A stretch of 64,000 bases of DNA, from NCBI RefSeq assembly GCF_050262165.1, contig NZ_CP189844.1; one strand, given 5' to 3'. Source of the stretch: Parvimonas sp015257355 (GTDB taxonomy: Bacteria; Bacillota; Clostridia; Tissierellales; Peptoniphilaceae). The first letter of the stretch is position 1. Each line of letters opens with the position of its first letter. This document shows, in pieces, positions 54,701-63,678 of the stretch. The position numbers were made by a program, and so were the translations under genes. The notes beneath the pieces were generated by a model, which did no database searches, had not been told where the DNA came from, and saw nothing but the letters and a program-made list of their open reading frames with translations.

Positions 54701-55384
54701 ATGACAAAAATTTTATTAGTTGAAGATGAAGAAAATATTAGACTATTTACAAAAATAAATTTAGAAAGAGAAGGTTTTGAAGTTCTAGAAGCAGAAAGTG
54801 GAGAAATTGGTGTAGAGCTTGCTCTTAAATATAATCCTCAAATTGTAATTTTAGATGTTATGTTACCTGGAATAGATGGTTTTGAAGTTTGCAGAATTTT
54901 AAGAGAAAAACTTCCAAAAATTGGGATAATAATGTTAACTGCTAAAACTCAAGATGTTGATAGAATAAATGGACTTGAAAGTGGAACGGACGATTATTTA
55001 AGTAAACCTTTTAATCCGGTAGAACTTATTTTAAGAATAAAATCGTTAATTAGACGTCTTGATTCAATTCAAAATAGTAGTGATTTAATAAGTATTTATC
55101 CGTTTAAATTAGACTTATATTCTAAAAACTTTTATAAAGATGGTAAAGAAATAGAATTAACTCCTACAGAACTAACTATTATTACTATTTTTATGTCAAA
55201 TCCAGGAAGGGCATTTTCAAGAAATGAGTTACTGAATATGACATGGGGAGAAGAATTTGAAGGTGATATTAAAATAGTAGATGTTAATATAAGAAGACTA
55301 AGAGCTAAAATAGAAGATAATTCAAGTAAACCAAAATATATTGAAACAGTTTGGGGGACTGGATATAGATGGAATTCAAATTAG
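54701..55384 (+). CDS. OmpR/PhoB-family response regulator
   Basis: 227 residues. Receiver domain with acidic pair Glu8/Asp9 region VEDEE, phospho-acceptor Asp52 (VILDVMLPGIDG), Thr80 and Lys102 (LSKPFNP). The C-terminal winged helix shows ELTPTELTIITIF and VDVNIRRLRAKIED...YIETVWGTGYRW. It overlaps the kinase gene. The stimulus is unknown; the set is not obviously of the PhoP, VicR or VanR type. Confidence 0.93.
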   Translation: MTKILLVEDEENIRLFTKINLEREGFEVLEAESGEIGVELALKYNPQIVILDVMLPGIDGFEVCRILREKLPKIGIIMLTAKTQDVDRINGLESGTDDYLSKPFNPVELILRIKSLIRRLDSIQNSSDLISIYPFKLDLYSKNFYKDGKEIELTPTELTIITIFMSNPGRAFSRNELLNMTWGEEFEGDIKIVDVNIRRLRAKIEDNSSKPKYIETVWGTGYRWNSN

Positions 55385-56847
55385 TATATGAGAAAATATC
55401 AAAAAGAATCAATATGCTTAAGGATTTTTTATTAAAAAAATCTTTAAAGACTAGAATAATAACTCAGTTTTTCTTAGTTATTGTATTAATTGTAGTTTTT
55501 TTTGAGATTTTTTTAATATTTACTATAAAAAACTATTATTATTCCGGTGTTACTGGGATAATACAAAGTCAAGCAAAATATAGTGCTAAACTTTATGAGG
55601 TACATTTAGCAAATTCTAGTTTATCAGAAATTGTACTAGATGATATTGAAGAATTTTATAGTGAAGTTAATGCTCAGGTTCAAATCCTTAATAATTCGGG
55701 AAAAGTATTAGTAGATACAGTTAATGGAAATGAAATTGGAAACGTATTATCAACAAATGATGTAACATCAGCTAAGAATGGAAGTTATGGATCTAATATA
55801 TATAAGAATCCTATTACAAATAATAATGAATTAGCTGTTTCAATTCCACTAAATAATGGTAATGAACAAGTTGGTATAGCAAGATTCATTATTTCCATGG
55901 AAAATGTTGATAGTATTATTGCTCAAAGATATCTAGTATTTTTCTTGTTTGGATTTTTTGTAATTGTTATAGGAGTAAGTATTAGTATCTTTATGAGTAC
56001 TAAGATAGTTAATCCTATTGAAAAACTTACTAATGTTGCTTTAAAATTAGCAGATGGACAATTAAATGAAAAAGCTGATGAAGTTGGTGATTATGAAATT
56101 TCTAAATTAGGAAGTACAATGAACTTGATGAGTGAAAATTTGGTGAAGAAAGAACAACTAAAAAAAGATTTTATCTCAAGTGTTTCTCATGAGTTGAGAA
56201 CTCCATTAACAGTTATAAAAGGATGGGCATTTACTTTGCAGCCAGAAGCCAAAGGAAATAAACTTTTAGAAGATGGATTGAGTATTATAGAAAAAGAAAG
56301 TGATCGTTTAGGTAATATGGTTACAGAACTTTTAGATTTTTCTGAACTAAGTAGTGGAAGACTTATAATGAATAAAGAGCTATTTGATTTAAATGAACTT
56401 GGTATATTCATCAATAAACAATTAATGCCAAAATCTAGTTCAAAGAAGATTGATATGTTATTAAATTATGATGAATCTAGAAGAGTTATGGTTATGGCAG
56501 ATAGAGATAGAATAAAACAAGTATTTATTAATATTTTAGACAATGCACTAAAGTTTACTGATGAAGGTGGAGTTGTATTAACAGATATTAAAATAGAAGA
56601 TGATAAAGCTGTAGTAGAAGTAATAGATAATGGTTGTGGAATTTCAGAAGAAGAAATTTCTTTAGTAACAGGTAAATTTTATAAAGGATCAAATAGTAAT
56701 TCACATACAGGGTTAGGTTTATCTATTTGTGAAGAAATAGTAAAAGCTCATAATGGTAATTTAATAATAAGAAGTGTTCTGGAAAAAGGTACAGTTGTTA
56801 GAATAGAATTACCATTAGAAAAGGGAGAAATTCAAAATGAAGTATAA
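55369..56847 (+). CDS. Sensor histidine kinase
   Basis: 492 residues. Two membrane helices (about 31-52 and 188-209) flank an extracytoplasmic sensor with a Cache/dCache-like look (VQILNNSGKVLVDTVNGNEIG). A HAMP segment (TKIVNPIEKLTNVALKLADG) precedes the H-box SHELRTPLT (His274), then N-box, DNGCGISEEE and GLGLSICEEIV. The ATG at 55369 lies within the regulator gene, and a later ATG at 55414 is possible. Confidence 0.93.
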   Translation: MEFKLVYEKISKRINMLKDFLLKKSLKTRIITQFFLVIVLIVVFFEIFLIFTIKNYYYSGVTGIIQSQAKYSAKLYEVHLANSSLSEIVLDDIEEFYSEVNAQVQILNNSGKVLVDTVNGNEIGNVLSTNDVTSAKNGSYGSNIYKNPITNNNELAVSIPLNNGNEQVGIARFIISMENVDSIIAQRYLVFFLFGFFVIVIGVSISIFMSTKIVNPIEKLTNVALKLADGQLNEKADEVGDYEISKLGSTMNLMSENLVKKEQLKKDFISSVSHELRTPLTVIKGWAFTLQPEAKGNKLLEDGLSIIEKESDRLGNMVTELLDFSELSSGRLIMNKELFDLNELGIFINKQLMPKSSSKKIDMLLNYDESRRVMVMADRDRIKQVFINILDNALKFTDEGGVVLTDIKIEDDKAVVEVIDNGCGISEEEISLVTGKFYKGSNSNSHTGLGLSICEEIVKAHNGNLIIRSVLEKGTVVRIELPLEKGEIQNEV

Positions 56848-58222
56848 AAAATTAATATTTAGTAGTATAGGTATAAGTTTATTCTGCTTGGTAATTTTAC
56901 TATTCTTTGTTCTTAGAGGTAATTTTTTTAAGTATACAGATATTAATTCTATGATTTTCGAACCTAAAACAAATTCTTTGATAGTATCAGGAACTTGGGA
57001 ATTAAGCTCTATTACATCTTTAAGCGATGGAAGTGAAGTTAAAAGTTCAGAAGAAAAATTATATATAACAGAAAATTTTGTATATTTTGAAAAAATGGGA
57101 ACAACAAATCCAAAATTTAAGTTTAGACAAGTTAACTTCAAAAACTATTTACTATATAATGGAGTTGTAACTGATAAGATAAATATTGATACAGATGATG
57201 TGATAGTTGTATCTATTAAAGACGAGAGAAATTTTTATAAAGAGTTTATTGTTTTGGATAAAAATAAAATAGCAACTATATATAATAAAAAATATTATAT
57301 TTTTGAAAAAAAATCTGATAATGTTGATAAAAGTATAATTGAAGAACTTAGTTTAGATAAAAGTTCAATTAATCCTAAAAAAGATATTTCATTTTTAATA
57401 GGTGTTAAAAGTATCGGAACTAAAGATGTTGATTATGAAACTTTTTTAATAAGAAAAAATGGCGATGAAAAACCTACTGCAGATAAAGTTGAAGGTCTTT
57501 TTGTAAATAATAAAAATAAGTTTTTTCTTGTTAATGCAAATGAAGATGAAGTTTTTGTTACTAATGATTATATAAATAATACTAATAAGATTAGTTTAGG
57601 AGTAAAAAATGCAACTATAAATTTTTTAAGTAAAAATTATATTAGTCTTGAATCCTATAATGCTGAAACAAACAAAAAAAACTATTCAATTTATAAAATA
57701 GGAGAACTTTCTGCTGAAAGTCAAATGTCTATTAAGGATATAGCAGGAGATAAGGGAGAAAAAGCTTATTTTAATGACATAAGAAAACTTGGGTATTCAA
57801 GTGATAATATAAATTTATATGATATGAAAAATTTTGGAGTTAAAAGAAATAATTTTAGTTGGGTATTTAAAGGAATTTTAAGTAATTATTCTCATGATAA
57901 TTTTGTTTCAAGTGAGATAGATTTAGATTTGATCCCAAATGTTGATATATTTTCTAATAAGTCTAGTAAAATTTCAAAACTAAGAGTTAAAGAAAAAGTT
58001 CCAGATGTTCTTGATTATTTCGTTTCTCCTGATGAAAGTGTAATTGTAATTTTGACAGCAGATGATATTTCTATGTATGAGATAAAAAATCAAGAAATTG
58101 CTACATTACCAATTTTTACAACAAGTTTAAAGAATAGAAGAGAAGTTGTAACATTTCAATGGACAAATGCCATAAGTAGTGAACTAACTTATACAGAATT
58201 TATGAAAATAAAAACAAAGTAA
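56837..58222 (+). CDS. Membrane-anchored extracytoplasmic protein of the two-component operon
   Basis: 461 residues, unrecognised. One N-terminal helix (IFSSIGISLFCLVILLFFVL) anchors a large, mainly beta extracytoplasmic region with repeated strand/turn units; motifs such as SPDESVIVILTADDISMYEI near the end recall beta-propeller blades, and SGTWELSSI near residue 52 recalls lipocalin-like starts. GGGAG precedes the ATG; it overlaps the kinase stop. Likely an accessory sensor or modulator of the kinase, by context only. Confidence 0.7.
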   Translation: MKYKKLIFSSIGISLFCLVILLFFVLRGNFFKYTDINSMIFEPKTNSLIVSGTWELSSITSLSDGSEVKSSEEKLYITENFVYFEKMGTTNPKFKFRQVNFKNYLLYNGVVTDKINIDTDDVIVVSIKDERNFYKEFIVLDKNKIATIYNKKYYIFEKKSDNVDKSIIEELSLDKSSINPKKDISFLIGVKSIGTKDVDYETFLIRKNGDEKPTADKVEGLFVNNKNKFFLVNANEDEVFVTNDYINNTNKISLGVKNATINFLSKNYISLESYNAETNKKNYSIYKIGELSAESQMSIKDIAGDKGEKAYFNDIRKLGYSSDNINLYDMKNFGVKRNNFSWVFKGILSNYSHDNFVSSEIDLDLIPNVDIFSNKSSKISKLRVKEKVPDVLDYFVSPDESVIVILTADDISMYEIKNQEIATLPIFTTSLKNRREVVTFQWTNAISSELTYTEFMKIKTK

Positions 58223-58249
58223 TTAGAAAAAATAATAAATAATTTATAA

Positions 58250-58280
58250 AAAAACTCTATGCATAGCATAGAGTTTTTTT
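58250..58280. terminator. Bidirectional terminator
   Basis: AACTCTATGC-ATA-GCATAGAGTT flanked by A and T runs, between converging genes. Confidence 0.88.
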
Positions 58281-59212
58281 TATAACGAATTTATATCTAA
58301 TTCTTTCTTTAATTCATTTATTTCATCCATCATAAAGTCTTTAAATATTTTATTAATGTTTGAAAATTGTAAATTTTTGTTATAAACAAAATAGAATTTT
58401 CTATTTAAGTAAAGATTCTTTATATTAAGTATTTTTACACTATCTTTATAAGGTGATATATTTAACATTCTTTGTGAAATAAAACCACTACCAACGCCTT
58501 TTGAAATTAATTCCAAAATCGTATTTGTATCATGAATAGTCGCAACACTATTAGAAATAACATTTAAAGAGTTATTTCTCTTTAGTTCATCTTCAACAAT
58601 TTGCCTAGTTCCTGAACCTATTTCTCTAAGTATTATTTTATCGTTACTTAAGTCTTCAATGTTAATAACTGAATAATTTTTCAAATCAGGATAAGCATCT
58701 TTATTTACTACATAAACAATATGATCATCCATTATTTGTGTATATATTAATTTTGGATTAGAGATTTTTAATCCAACAATACCAAAATCAGTTTCACCAA
58801 CTAAAATACTATCAATTACAGTTCTAGAATCATCATTACTTATATTAAAAGAAATATCAGGAAATAAATTAGAAAATTTTTCAATTAAATTTGGTAATAT
58901 TATTTTTCTAGGAACAGATGATACACAAATATTTAAAGTACCTTTTAAATTTTGAGAATATATGTCTAAATCTCTAATAATTTCATCATAAGAAGCTAAA
59001 ATATTAAGAGCATGTTTATAAACAATACTACCAGCTTGTGTAAGTGTTACACTTCTTCTTGTTCTTACAAATAAGGAAGTATTTAGTTCAGATTCAAGTG
59101 CTTGAATATGATTTGTTACAGAAGGTTGAGTTATATATAACACATCCGCTGTTTTGGTAAAAGATTTAGTTTTTACAATAGTAATAAAAGTTTCTAATTG
59201 TTTAAAGTCCAT
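58280..59212 (-). CDS. LysR-family transcriptional regulator
   Basis: 310 residues. N-terminal helix-turn-helix (MDFKQLETFITIVKTKSFT, TQPSVTNHIQALESELN) and a periplasmic-binding-like effector domain (LNICVSSVPRKIILPNLIEKF, GETDFGIVG, LREIGSGTRQIVEDEL). It resembles the LysR group associated with selenium metabolism and the CysL-like group, but assignment by eye is tentative. GGAGG precedes the ATG. It diverges from glyA with a 23-bp dyad between and is 3.7 kb after the selenoprotein operon. Confidence 0.85.
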   Translation of the reverse strand: MDFKQLETFITIVKTKSFTKTADVLYITQPSVTNHIQALESELNTSLFVRTRRSVTLTQAGSIVYKHALNILASYDEIIRDLDIYSQNLKGTLNICVSSVPRKIILPNLIEKFSNLFPDISFNISNDDSRTVIDSILVGETDFGIVGLKISNPKLIYTQIMDDHIVYVVNKDAYPDLKNYSVINIEDLSNDKIILREIGSGTRQIVEDELKRNNSLNVISNSVATIHDTNTILELISKGVGSGFISQRMLNISPYKDSVKILNIKNLYLNRKFYFVYNKNLQFSNINKIFKDFMMDEINELKKELDINSL

Positions 59213-59402
59213 AAAATCCTCCGTATTATAAAGATAAATTAAAAATATAATAAATTATAAGTAAATTTTTTATTTATATACAATAATTTTAATTTAAAAT
59301 GTAAATTTCATATAATTTTTTATATTATAACATTTTTTTAACAAAAAGTAAATATTAATAAAATATTATAAATTAATTTAAGAAAATTATACTATTTATT
59401 AA

Positions 59403-59425
59403 ATTTGTATTTTTATAATACAAAT
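59403..59425. promoter_or_regulatory. Dyad between lysR and glyA, candidate LysR operator
   Basis: ATTTGTATT-TTTAT-AATACAAAT: perfect 9-bp arms with a 5-nt centre, 20 bp upstream of the glyA -35. It contains the T-N11-A spacing common to LysR boxes. The rest of the 285-bp gap is AT-rich without other clear features. Confidence 0.65.
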
Positions 59426-59445
59426 AAAAATATTTAGAAAACGTG

Positions 59446-59474
59446 TTGACTAATAATATAAAATATGTTAATAT
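59446..59474 (+). promoter_or_regulatory. glyA promoter
   Basis: TTGACT (59446-59451), 17 nt, TAATAT (59469-59474). Confidence 0.7.
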
Positions 59475-59497
59475 ATCTATGTTAGGGGGTATGAAAA

Positions 59498-60736
59498 ATG
59501 TTTTCAAATGAAAATATAAAAAAGGTTGATCCAGCTATTGCTGAAGTTTTGGAAAAAGAGTTACAAAGACAAAATAGTCATATTGAATTAATTGCTTCTG
59601 AAAACTGGGTAAGTGATGCAGTATTAGAAGCAACAGGAAGTATATTAACTAATAAATATGCTGAAGGATATCCTGGAAAAAGGTATTATGGTGGTTGTGA
59701 AGTTGTTGATGAAGCTGAAAGATTAGCAATTGAAAGAGCCAAAGAACTTTACGGTTGTGAATATGCAAATGTTCAACCTCATTCAGGGTCTCAAGCTAAT
59801 TTTGCTGTATTTTTTGCTGTATTAGAACCTGGTGATACTTATATGGGTATGAATTTAAACCATGGCGGACATTTAACACATGGAAATCCAATTAACTTTT
59901 CAGGAAAAATTTATAATCCAGTACCTTATGAAGTTGATGAAAATGGTTATATCGATTATGATGAAGTTCTTAGAATTGCAAAGGAATGTAAACCAAAAAT
60001 GATAATTGCAGGTGCTTCAGCATATGCAAGAAAAATAGATTTTAAAAGATTTAGAGAAATTTGTGATGAAGTAGGAGCAGTATTGATGGTAGATATGGCA
60101 CATATTGCTGGTTTAGTTGCTGCAGGACTACATGAGTCACCAATACCATATGCAGATGTTGTAACATCAACTACACACAAGACTTTAAGAGGTCCTAGAG
60201 GTGGATTAATTTTATCAAATAATGCTGCGAATGAAAGATTTAATTTTAATAGAGCAATATTTCCAGGATCTCAAGGTGGGCCATTATTACACGTAATAGC
60301 TGCAAAAGCTATTGCTTTTAAGCAAGCTTTAGAACCAGAATTTAAAGAGTATCAAAAACAAGTATTAAATAATGCACAAGCCTTAGCAAATGGATTAATG
60401 AATAGAGGAATTAAACTTGTTTCTAATGGTACAGATAACCATTTAATGTTAGTTGATTTAAGAGATTGTGATATCAGTGGAAAAGATCTTGAAAAAGCAT
60501 TAGATTCTGTTCATATTACTTGTAATAAGAATACAATTCCAAATGATCCAAGATCACCATTTGTTACAAGTGGTATAAGATTAGGAACACCTTCTATTAC
60601 TACTAGAGGATTTAAGGAAGAAGAAATGGATTTAGTAGCTGAAGCGATTGCAGAAGTTATTAAAAATGGTGAAGAAGGAAAAGCAAAAGCATTAAAAATT
60701 GTTGATGAATTAACTAAGAAAATTCCTTTAAGATAA
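59498..60736 (+). CDS. glyA: Serine hydroxymethyltransferase
   Basis: 412 residues, normal. PLP enzyme interconverting serine + THF and glycine + methylene-THF. LIASENWVSDAV, TNKYAEGYPGKRYYGGCE, the active-site VTSTTHKTLRGPRGG (Lys228 binds PLP) and the C-terminal SGIRLGTPSITTRG are present. GGGGG precedes the ATG closely. It supplies the one-carbon unit that folD/fchA/fhs interconvert. Confidence 0.97.
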   Translation: MFSNENIKKVDPAIAEVLEKELQRQNSHIELIASENWVSDAVLEATGSILTNKYAEGYPGKRYYGGCEVVDEAERLAIERAKELYGCEYANVQPHSGSQANFAVFFAVLEPGDTYMGMNLNHGGHLTHGNPINFSGKIYNPVPYEVDENGYIDYDEVLRIAKECKPKMIIAGASAYARKIDFKRFREICDEVGAVLMVDMAHIAGLVAAGLHESPIPYADVVTSTTHKTLRGPRGGLILSNNAANERFNFNRAIFPGSQGGPLLHVIAAKAIAFKQALEPEFKEYQKQVLNNAQALANGLMNRGIKLVSNGTDNHLMLVDLRDCDISGKDLEKALDSVHITCNKNTIPNDPRSPFVTSGIRLGTPSITTRGFKEEEMDLVAEAIAEVIKNGEEGKAKALKIVDELTKKIPLR

Positions 60737-60749
60737 AATATTTAAAAAT

Positions 60750-60780
60750 AAAAAAAACGTCATTATATGACGTTTTTTTT
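60750..60780. terminator. Bidirectional terminator
   Basis: A-run, ACGTCAT-TAT-ATGACGT, T-run, between glyA (+) and the phosphodiesterase gene (-). Confidence 0.9.
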
Positions 60781-62542
60781 ATGGTATTAGTGAAAGTATC
60801 TTATCTATAATTATCTGCTTAATATTTACTTTATCTTTTTCAGATTTCAGTATTTCTTTTGCAAGTGTAACTTCATCTGTTATTATACCATTTGCACCAC
60901 TAGAAAACGCCTTTGAAATTTCATCATCAGTATTAGCAGTCCAAATATATATTTTTTTTCCTTTTTTTTGTATTTTTCTTATAATTTCATTATTTACAAT
61001 TTCTTTTTCAATACAAAAGAAATCTACAAAGTCTGCATTATAAAATTTACCATAACTAAAAGCAATAATTAAACCAGTTGATATATTAGTGTTATTATTT
61101 TTTATTTCTCTCAATGCTTTTGGATCTAATGACGAAACAACGACATCATGTGGTCTATCAGCTACTAAATTAGCAACTTCTTTTGCTAATTTTTTTTCGT
61201 TATTATTATATGGTTTTAGTTCAATGTTTAGTTTAATTTTTCCTGAGGTTTTTTCTATTATGCTTTTAAGATCTATAAAATCATATTCCTTTAAAGTTAT
61301 TTTATCTTTAATTTTATAGTTTTTAAGTTCTTCAAAATTCAAATTTTCTATAATAATTTTTTCTCCAGTTAATCTTTTTAAATTATGATCGTGTGATAAA
61401 ACTACAACATTATCTTTAGTAAGAACAACATCAATTTCTACAAACTCAGCTTTATTTTCGATTGCTTCATTGACTGCTTCTAATGTGTTTTCAAAAGAAT
61501 TTTTTGTACTTCCTCTATGAGCCATAATATCTGGTTTAATGCTTGTTATAGTATGATAAAACTTAATTTCTTCATTTGAATTTTTGTATTTACCAAAAAC
61601 ACCTGCAAATATTAATAGAACTAATACTAACGATAACTTCAATCTAATTTTATTTGTGGGATATACAATATCAGATATTTCTGTATTCTTTAAATTTATA
61701 AAATAAAATTTAGATAAATCATAAAAAGTAATAAAATTAGATAGTACATTTGTTATTACTTTTAAAATTGTTGCAGTGCTTAGATAAGTTATAAATGCAA
61801 TGTCACTTAAAATTTTATTCTTTGATTGATAGTAAAATATTAGTACAATAAAAATTAAAAGAATAATATTAATTACTTGTATAAGTATATATATTTTTAA
61901 ACCAATAAAAAATAATACTTTTATACTTTTAAATAAATTTCCACTAATTCTTTTAAAACTAATTTTAACACTATCTATAAAATTTTTATTTTCTAAGAAG
62001 AAAATATGATATATAAATAAAAGAAAAATAGAAACAATTAAAGATATAATTATTAATATGCTAAAAAGTATAATACCGCTTTTTGTGTTAAATATAGGTT
62101 CAGTAACAAAATGAGGAATTTTAAGTCCTTTATGTATTGATGTTGGCACTGGTATATTAATTGATACTAATATTATTATTAGATAATTTTGAAATTTTTT
62201 AATCTTATCCTTTATTTGTTTATATGAATTATTAAATATTTCTAAAATTGAAACATCCTTATTTAGTCTTAATTGGTTTGATGTAAAAATAAAACTACTT
62301 ACTTCAAATAATTTGACTATTGAAGATGAAAAAATAATAAATAAAAGTGAAGCAATTTTTGTTGGAGATTTCAAAAAAATTCCTGGACTTTCTATATAAA
62401 AAAATCCAAATTTTGTAAGTCTTAAAACTAATGAAAATACTTCTTTTGAAAAAGGTAATAGAATTACTATAAATGCTAGCTGGAATAGTATATCAAAAAT
62501 TAATAAGTTTTGAAAACTTTTCTTTTTTATTAGTTTAAACAT
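60779..62542 (-). CDS. Glycerophosphodiester phosphodiesterase with membrane domain
   Basis: 587 residues. The N-terminal half has about seven membrane helices (GDPD membrane domain type); the C-terminal half is the GDPD barrel: MAHRGSTKNSFENT, FVEIDVVLTKDNVVVLSHDHNLKRLTG, LNIELKPY and IYIWTANTDDEI. The catalytic His pair and Glu-Asp are intact. It hydrolyses glycerophosphodiesters, possibly from lipids or teichoic acids. ATG 62542 (AGGAG upstream) is used instead of an in-frame start 14 codons earlier that runs through a TAT repeat. Confidence 0.87.
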   Translation of the reverse strand: MFKLIKKKSFQNLLIFDILFQLAFIVILLPFSKEVFSLVLRLTKFGFFYIESPGIFLKSPTKIASLLFIIFSSSIVKLFEVSSFIFTSNQLRLNKDVSILEIFNNSYKQIKDKIKKFQNYLIIILVSINIPVPTSIHKGLKIPHFVTEPIFNTKSGIILFSILIIISLIVSIFLLFIYHIFFLENKNFIDSVKISFKRISGNLFKSIKVLFFIGLKIYILIQVINIILLIFIVLIFYYQSKNKILSDIAFITYLSTATILKVITNVLSNFITFYDLSKFYFINLKNTEISDIVYPTNKIRLKLSLVLVLLIFAGVFGKYKNSNEEIKFYHTITSIKPDIMAHRGSTKNSFENTLEAVNEAIENKAEFVEIDVVLTKDNVVVLSHDHNLKRLTGEKIIIENLNFEELKNYKIKDKITLKEYDFIDLKSIIEKTSGKIKLNIELKPYNNNEKKLAKEVANLVADRPHDVVVSSLDPKALREIKNNNTNISTGLIIAFSYGKFYNADFVDFFCIEKEIVNNEIIRKIQKKGKKIYIWTANTDDEISKAFSSGANGIITDEVTLAKEILKSEKDKVNIKQIIIDKILSLIP

Positions 62543-62709
62543 TATTACTCCTTTATAAAAAATATAATAATAATAATACCACAAATAATGAAATTTTAAA
62601 AGAATAATTTCAAGAAGATATAATTTTACATTAAATAATTAAAATAAAAAAGCTAAAAATTATACTTTATATTTTGATAAATTTTTGATAAAAAAAATTT
62701 ATATTTATA

Positions 62710-62738
62710 TTGACAAAATATAAATTTCTTGTTATTAT
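62710..62738 (+). promoter_or_regulatory. purC promoter
   Basis: TTGACA (62710-62715), 17 nt, TATTAT (62733-62738). Confidence 0.8.
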
Positions 62739-62784
62739 TTACATGTAAGTTAAATATAATAACTTGAATGAAATAAAATTAAAA

Positions 62785-62880
62785 GAGAAAGAGTATCTAG
62801 GGTTCCGAATATAATTGCTGGTCCAAGCGATACGAATACTTTATAAGTATTACACCTAAGGGAGAAAAGCCCAGGAGGTA
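62785..62880 (+). promoter_or_regulatory. ykkC-family riboswitch, probably PRPP class
   Basis: Contains the ykkC consensus blocks: GTATCTAGGGTTCCG, GCTGGTCCAAGCGA, TACACCTAAGGGAGAAAAGCCCAGGAG. ykkC aptamers sense guanidine (subtype 1), ppGpp (2a) or PRPP (2b). The placement before purC-purE fits PRPP, the substrate of purine synthesis, but the ligand class cannot be proved by eye. Confidence 0.85.
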
Positions 62881-62915
62881 GGTTTCGCTTGAAGCCTACT
62901 TGCCTGGGCTTATTT
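62868..62915 (+). terminator. Riboswitch-controlled terminator
   Basis: AAGCCCAGG and GTAGG pair with CCTAC and CCTGGGCTT, then TATTTATTT. The 5' arm uses the AAGCCCAGG of the aptamer, so ligand binding should block termination. Confidence 0.8.
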
Positions 62916-62944
62916 ATTTCTTATGTTAAATTAGGAGGTATTTT

Positions 62945-63622
62945 ATGGAAAAAATCTATACTGGAAAGACAAAAGACATCTATAAGGGCGATGACGGAAA
63001 CTACATTTTAAAGTTTAAAGATGACGTAACTGGTGAAAATGGAGTTTTTGATCCTGGTGCAAATACTGTAGGCTTATCTATTGAAGGTGTTGGTCATGAA
63101 GGATTAAAAATAACTAAATTTTTCTTTGAAAAATTGAAAGAAAAAGGAATTAGAACTCACTATGTTGACTGTGACTTAAGTGAAAACACAATGACTGTTA
63201 AACCATGTGAAGTATTTGGAAAAGGAATTGAAGTTATTTGTAGATTTAAAGCTGTAGGAAGCTTCATAAGAAGATATGGATTATACGCTAATACTAATGA
63301 TGATTTAGATACTTATGTAGAAATAACATTAAAAGATGATGAAAGATGTGATCCTTTAATTACTAAGGATGCACTTGTAATGTTAAATATATTAACAGAA
63401 AAAGAATATGAAGATTTAGTATCACTTACAAAAGAAATTTGTACAATTATTAGAGATATTTTAAAAGAAAAAGGACTTACATTATATGATATCAAGCTTG
63501 AATTTGGTAAAGTAGATGGGGAAGTTGTATTGATTGATGAAATATCAGGTGGCAATATGAGAGTTTATAATGGAGATAAAATTGTTGCACCAACTGATTT
63601 ATATTCTTATTTGCTTAAATAA
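62945..63622 (+). CDS. purC: Phosphoribosylaminoimidazole-succinocarboxamide synthase
   Basis: 225 residues, slightly short of the usual 235. ATP-dependent ligation of aspartate to CAIR in purine synthesis. YTGKTKDIYKGDD (nucleotide loop), EVICRFKAVGSFIRRYG, DDERCDPLI and VDGEVVLIDEISGGNMRVY are recognisable. AGGAGG precedes the ATG. Controlled by the riboswitch upstream and followed by purE after a hairpin. Confidence 0.95.
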   Translation: MEKIYTGKTKDIYKGDDGNYILKFKDDVTGENGVFDPGANTVGLSIEGVGHEGLKITKFFFEKLKEKGIRTHYVDCDLSENTMTVKPCEVFGKGIEVICRFKAVGSFIRRYGLYANTNDDLDTYVEITLKDDERCDPLITKDALVMLNILTEKEYEDLVSLTKEICTIIRDILKEKGLTLYDIKLEFGKVDGEVVLIDEISGGNMRVYNGDKIVAPTDLYSYLLK

Positions 63623-63624
63623 TT

Positions 63625-63650
63625 AAAGCCGGAAGAATATCCGGCTTTTT
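63625..63650 (+). terminator. Hairpin between purC and purE
   Basis: AAAGCCGGA-AGAATA-TCCGGCTTT plus TTAAT. A moderately strong attenuator; purE has its own GGAGG site. Confidence 0.65.
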
Positions 63651-63678
63651 AATATTAAAAATTTTATGGAGGTTTTTT

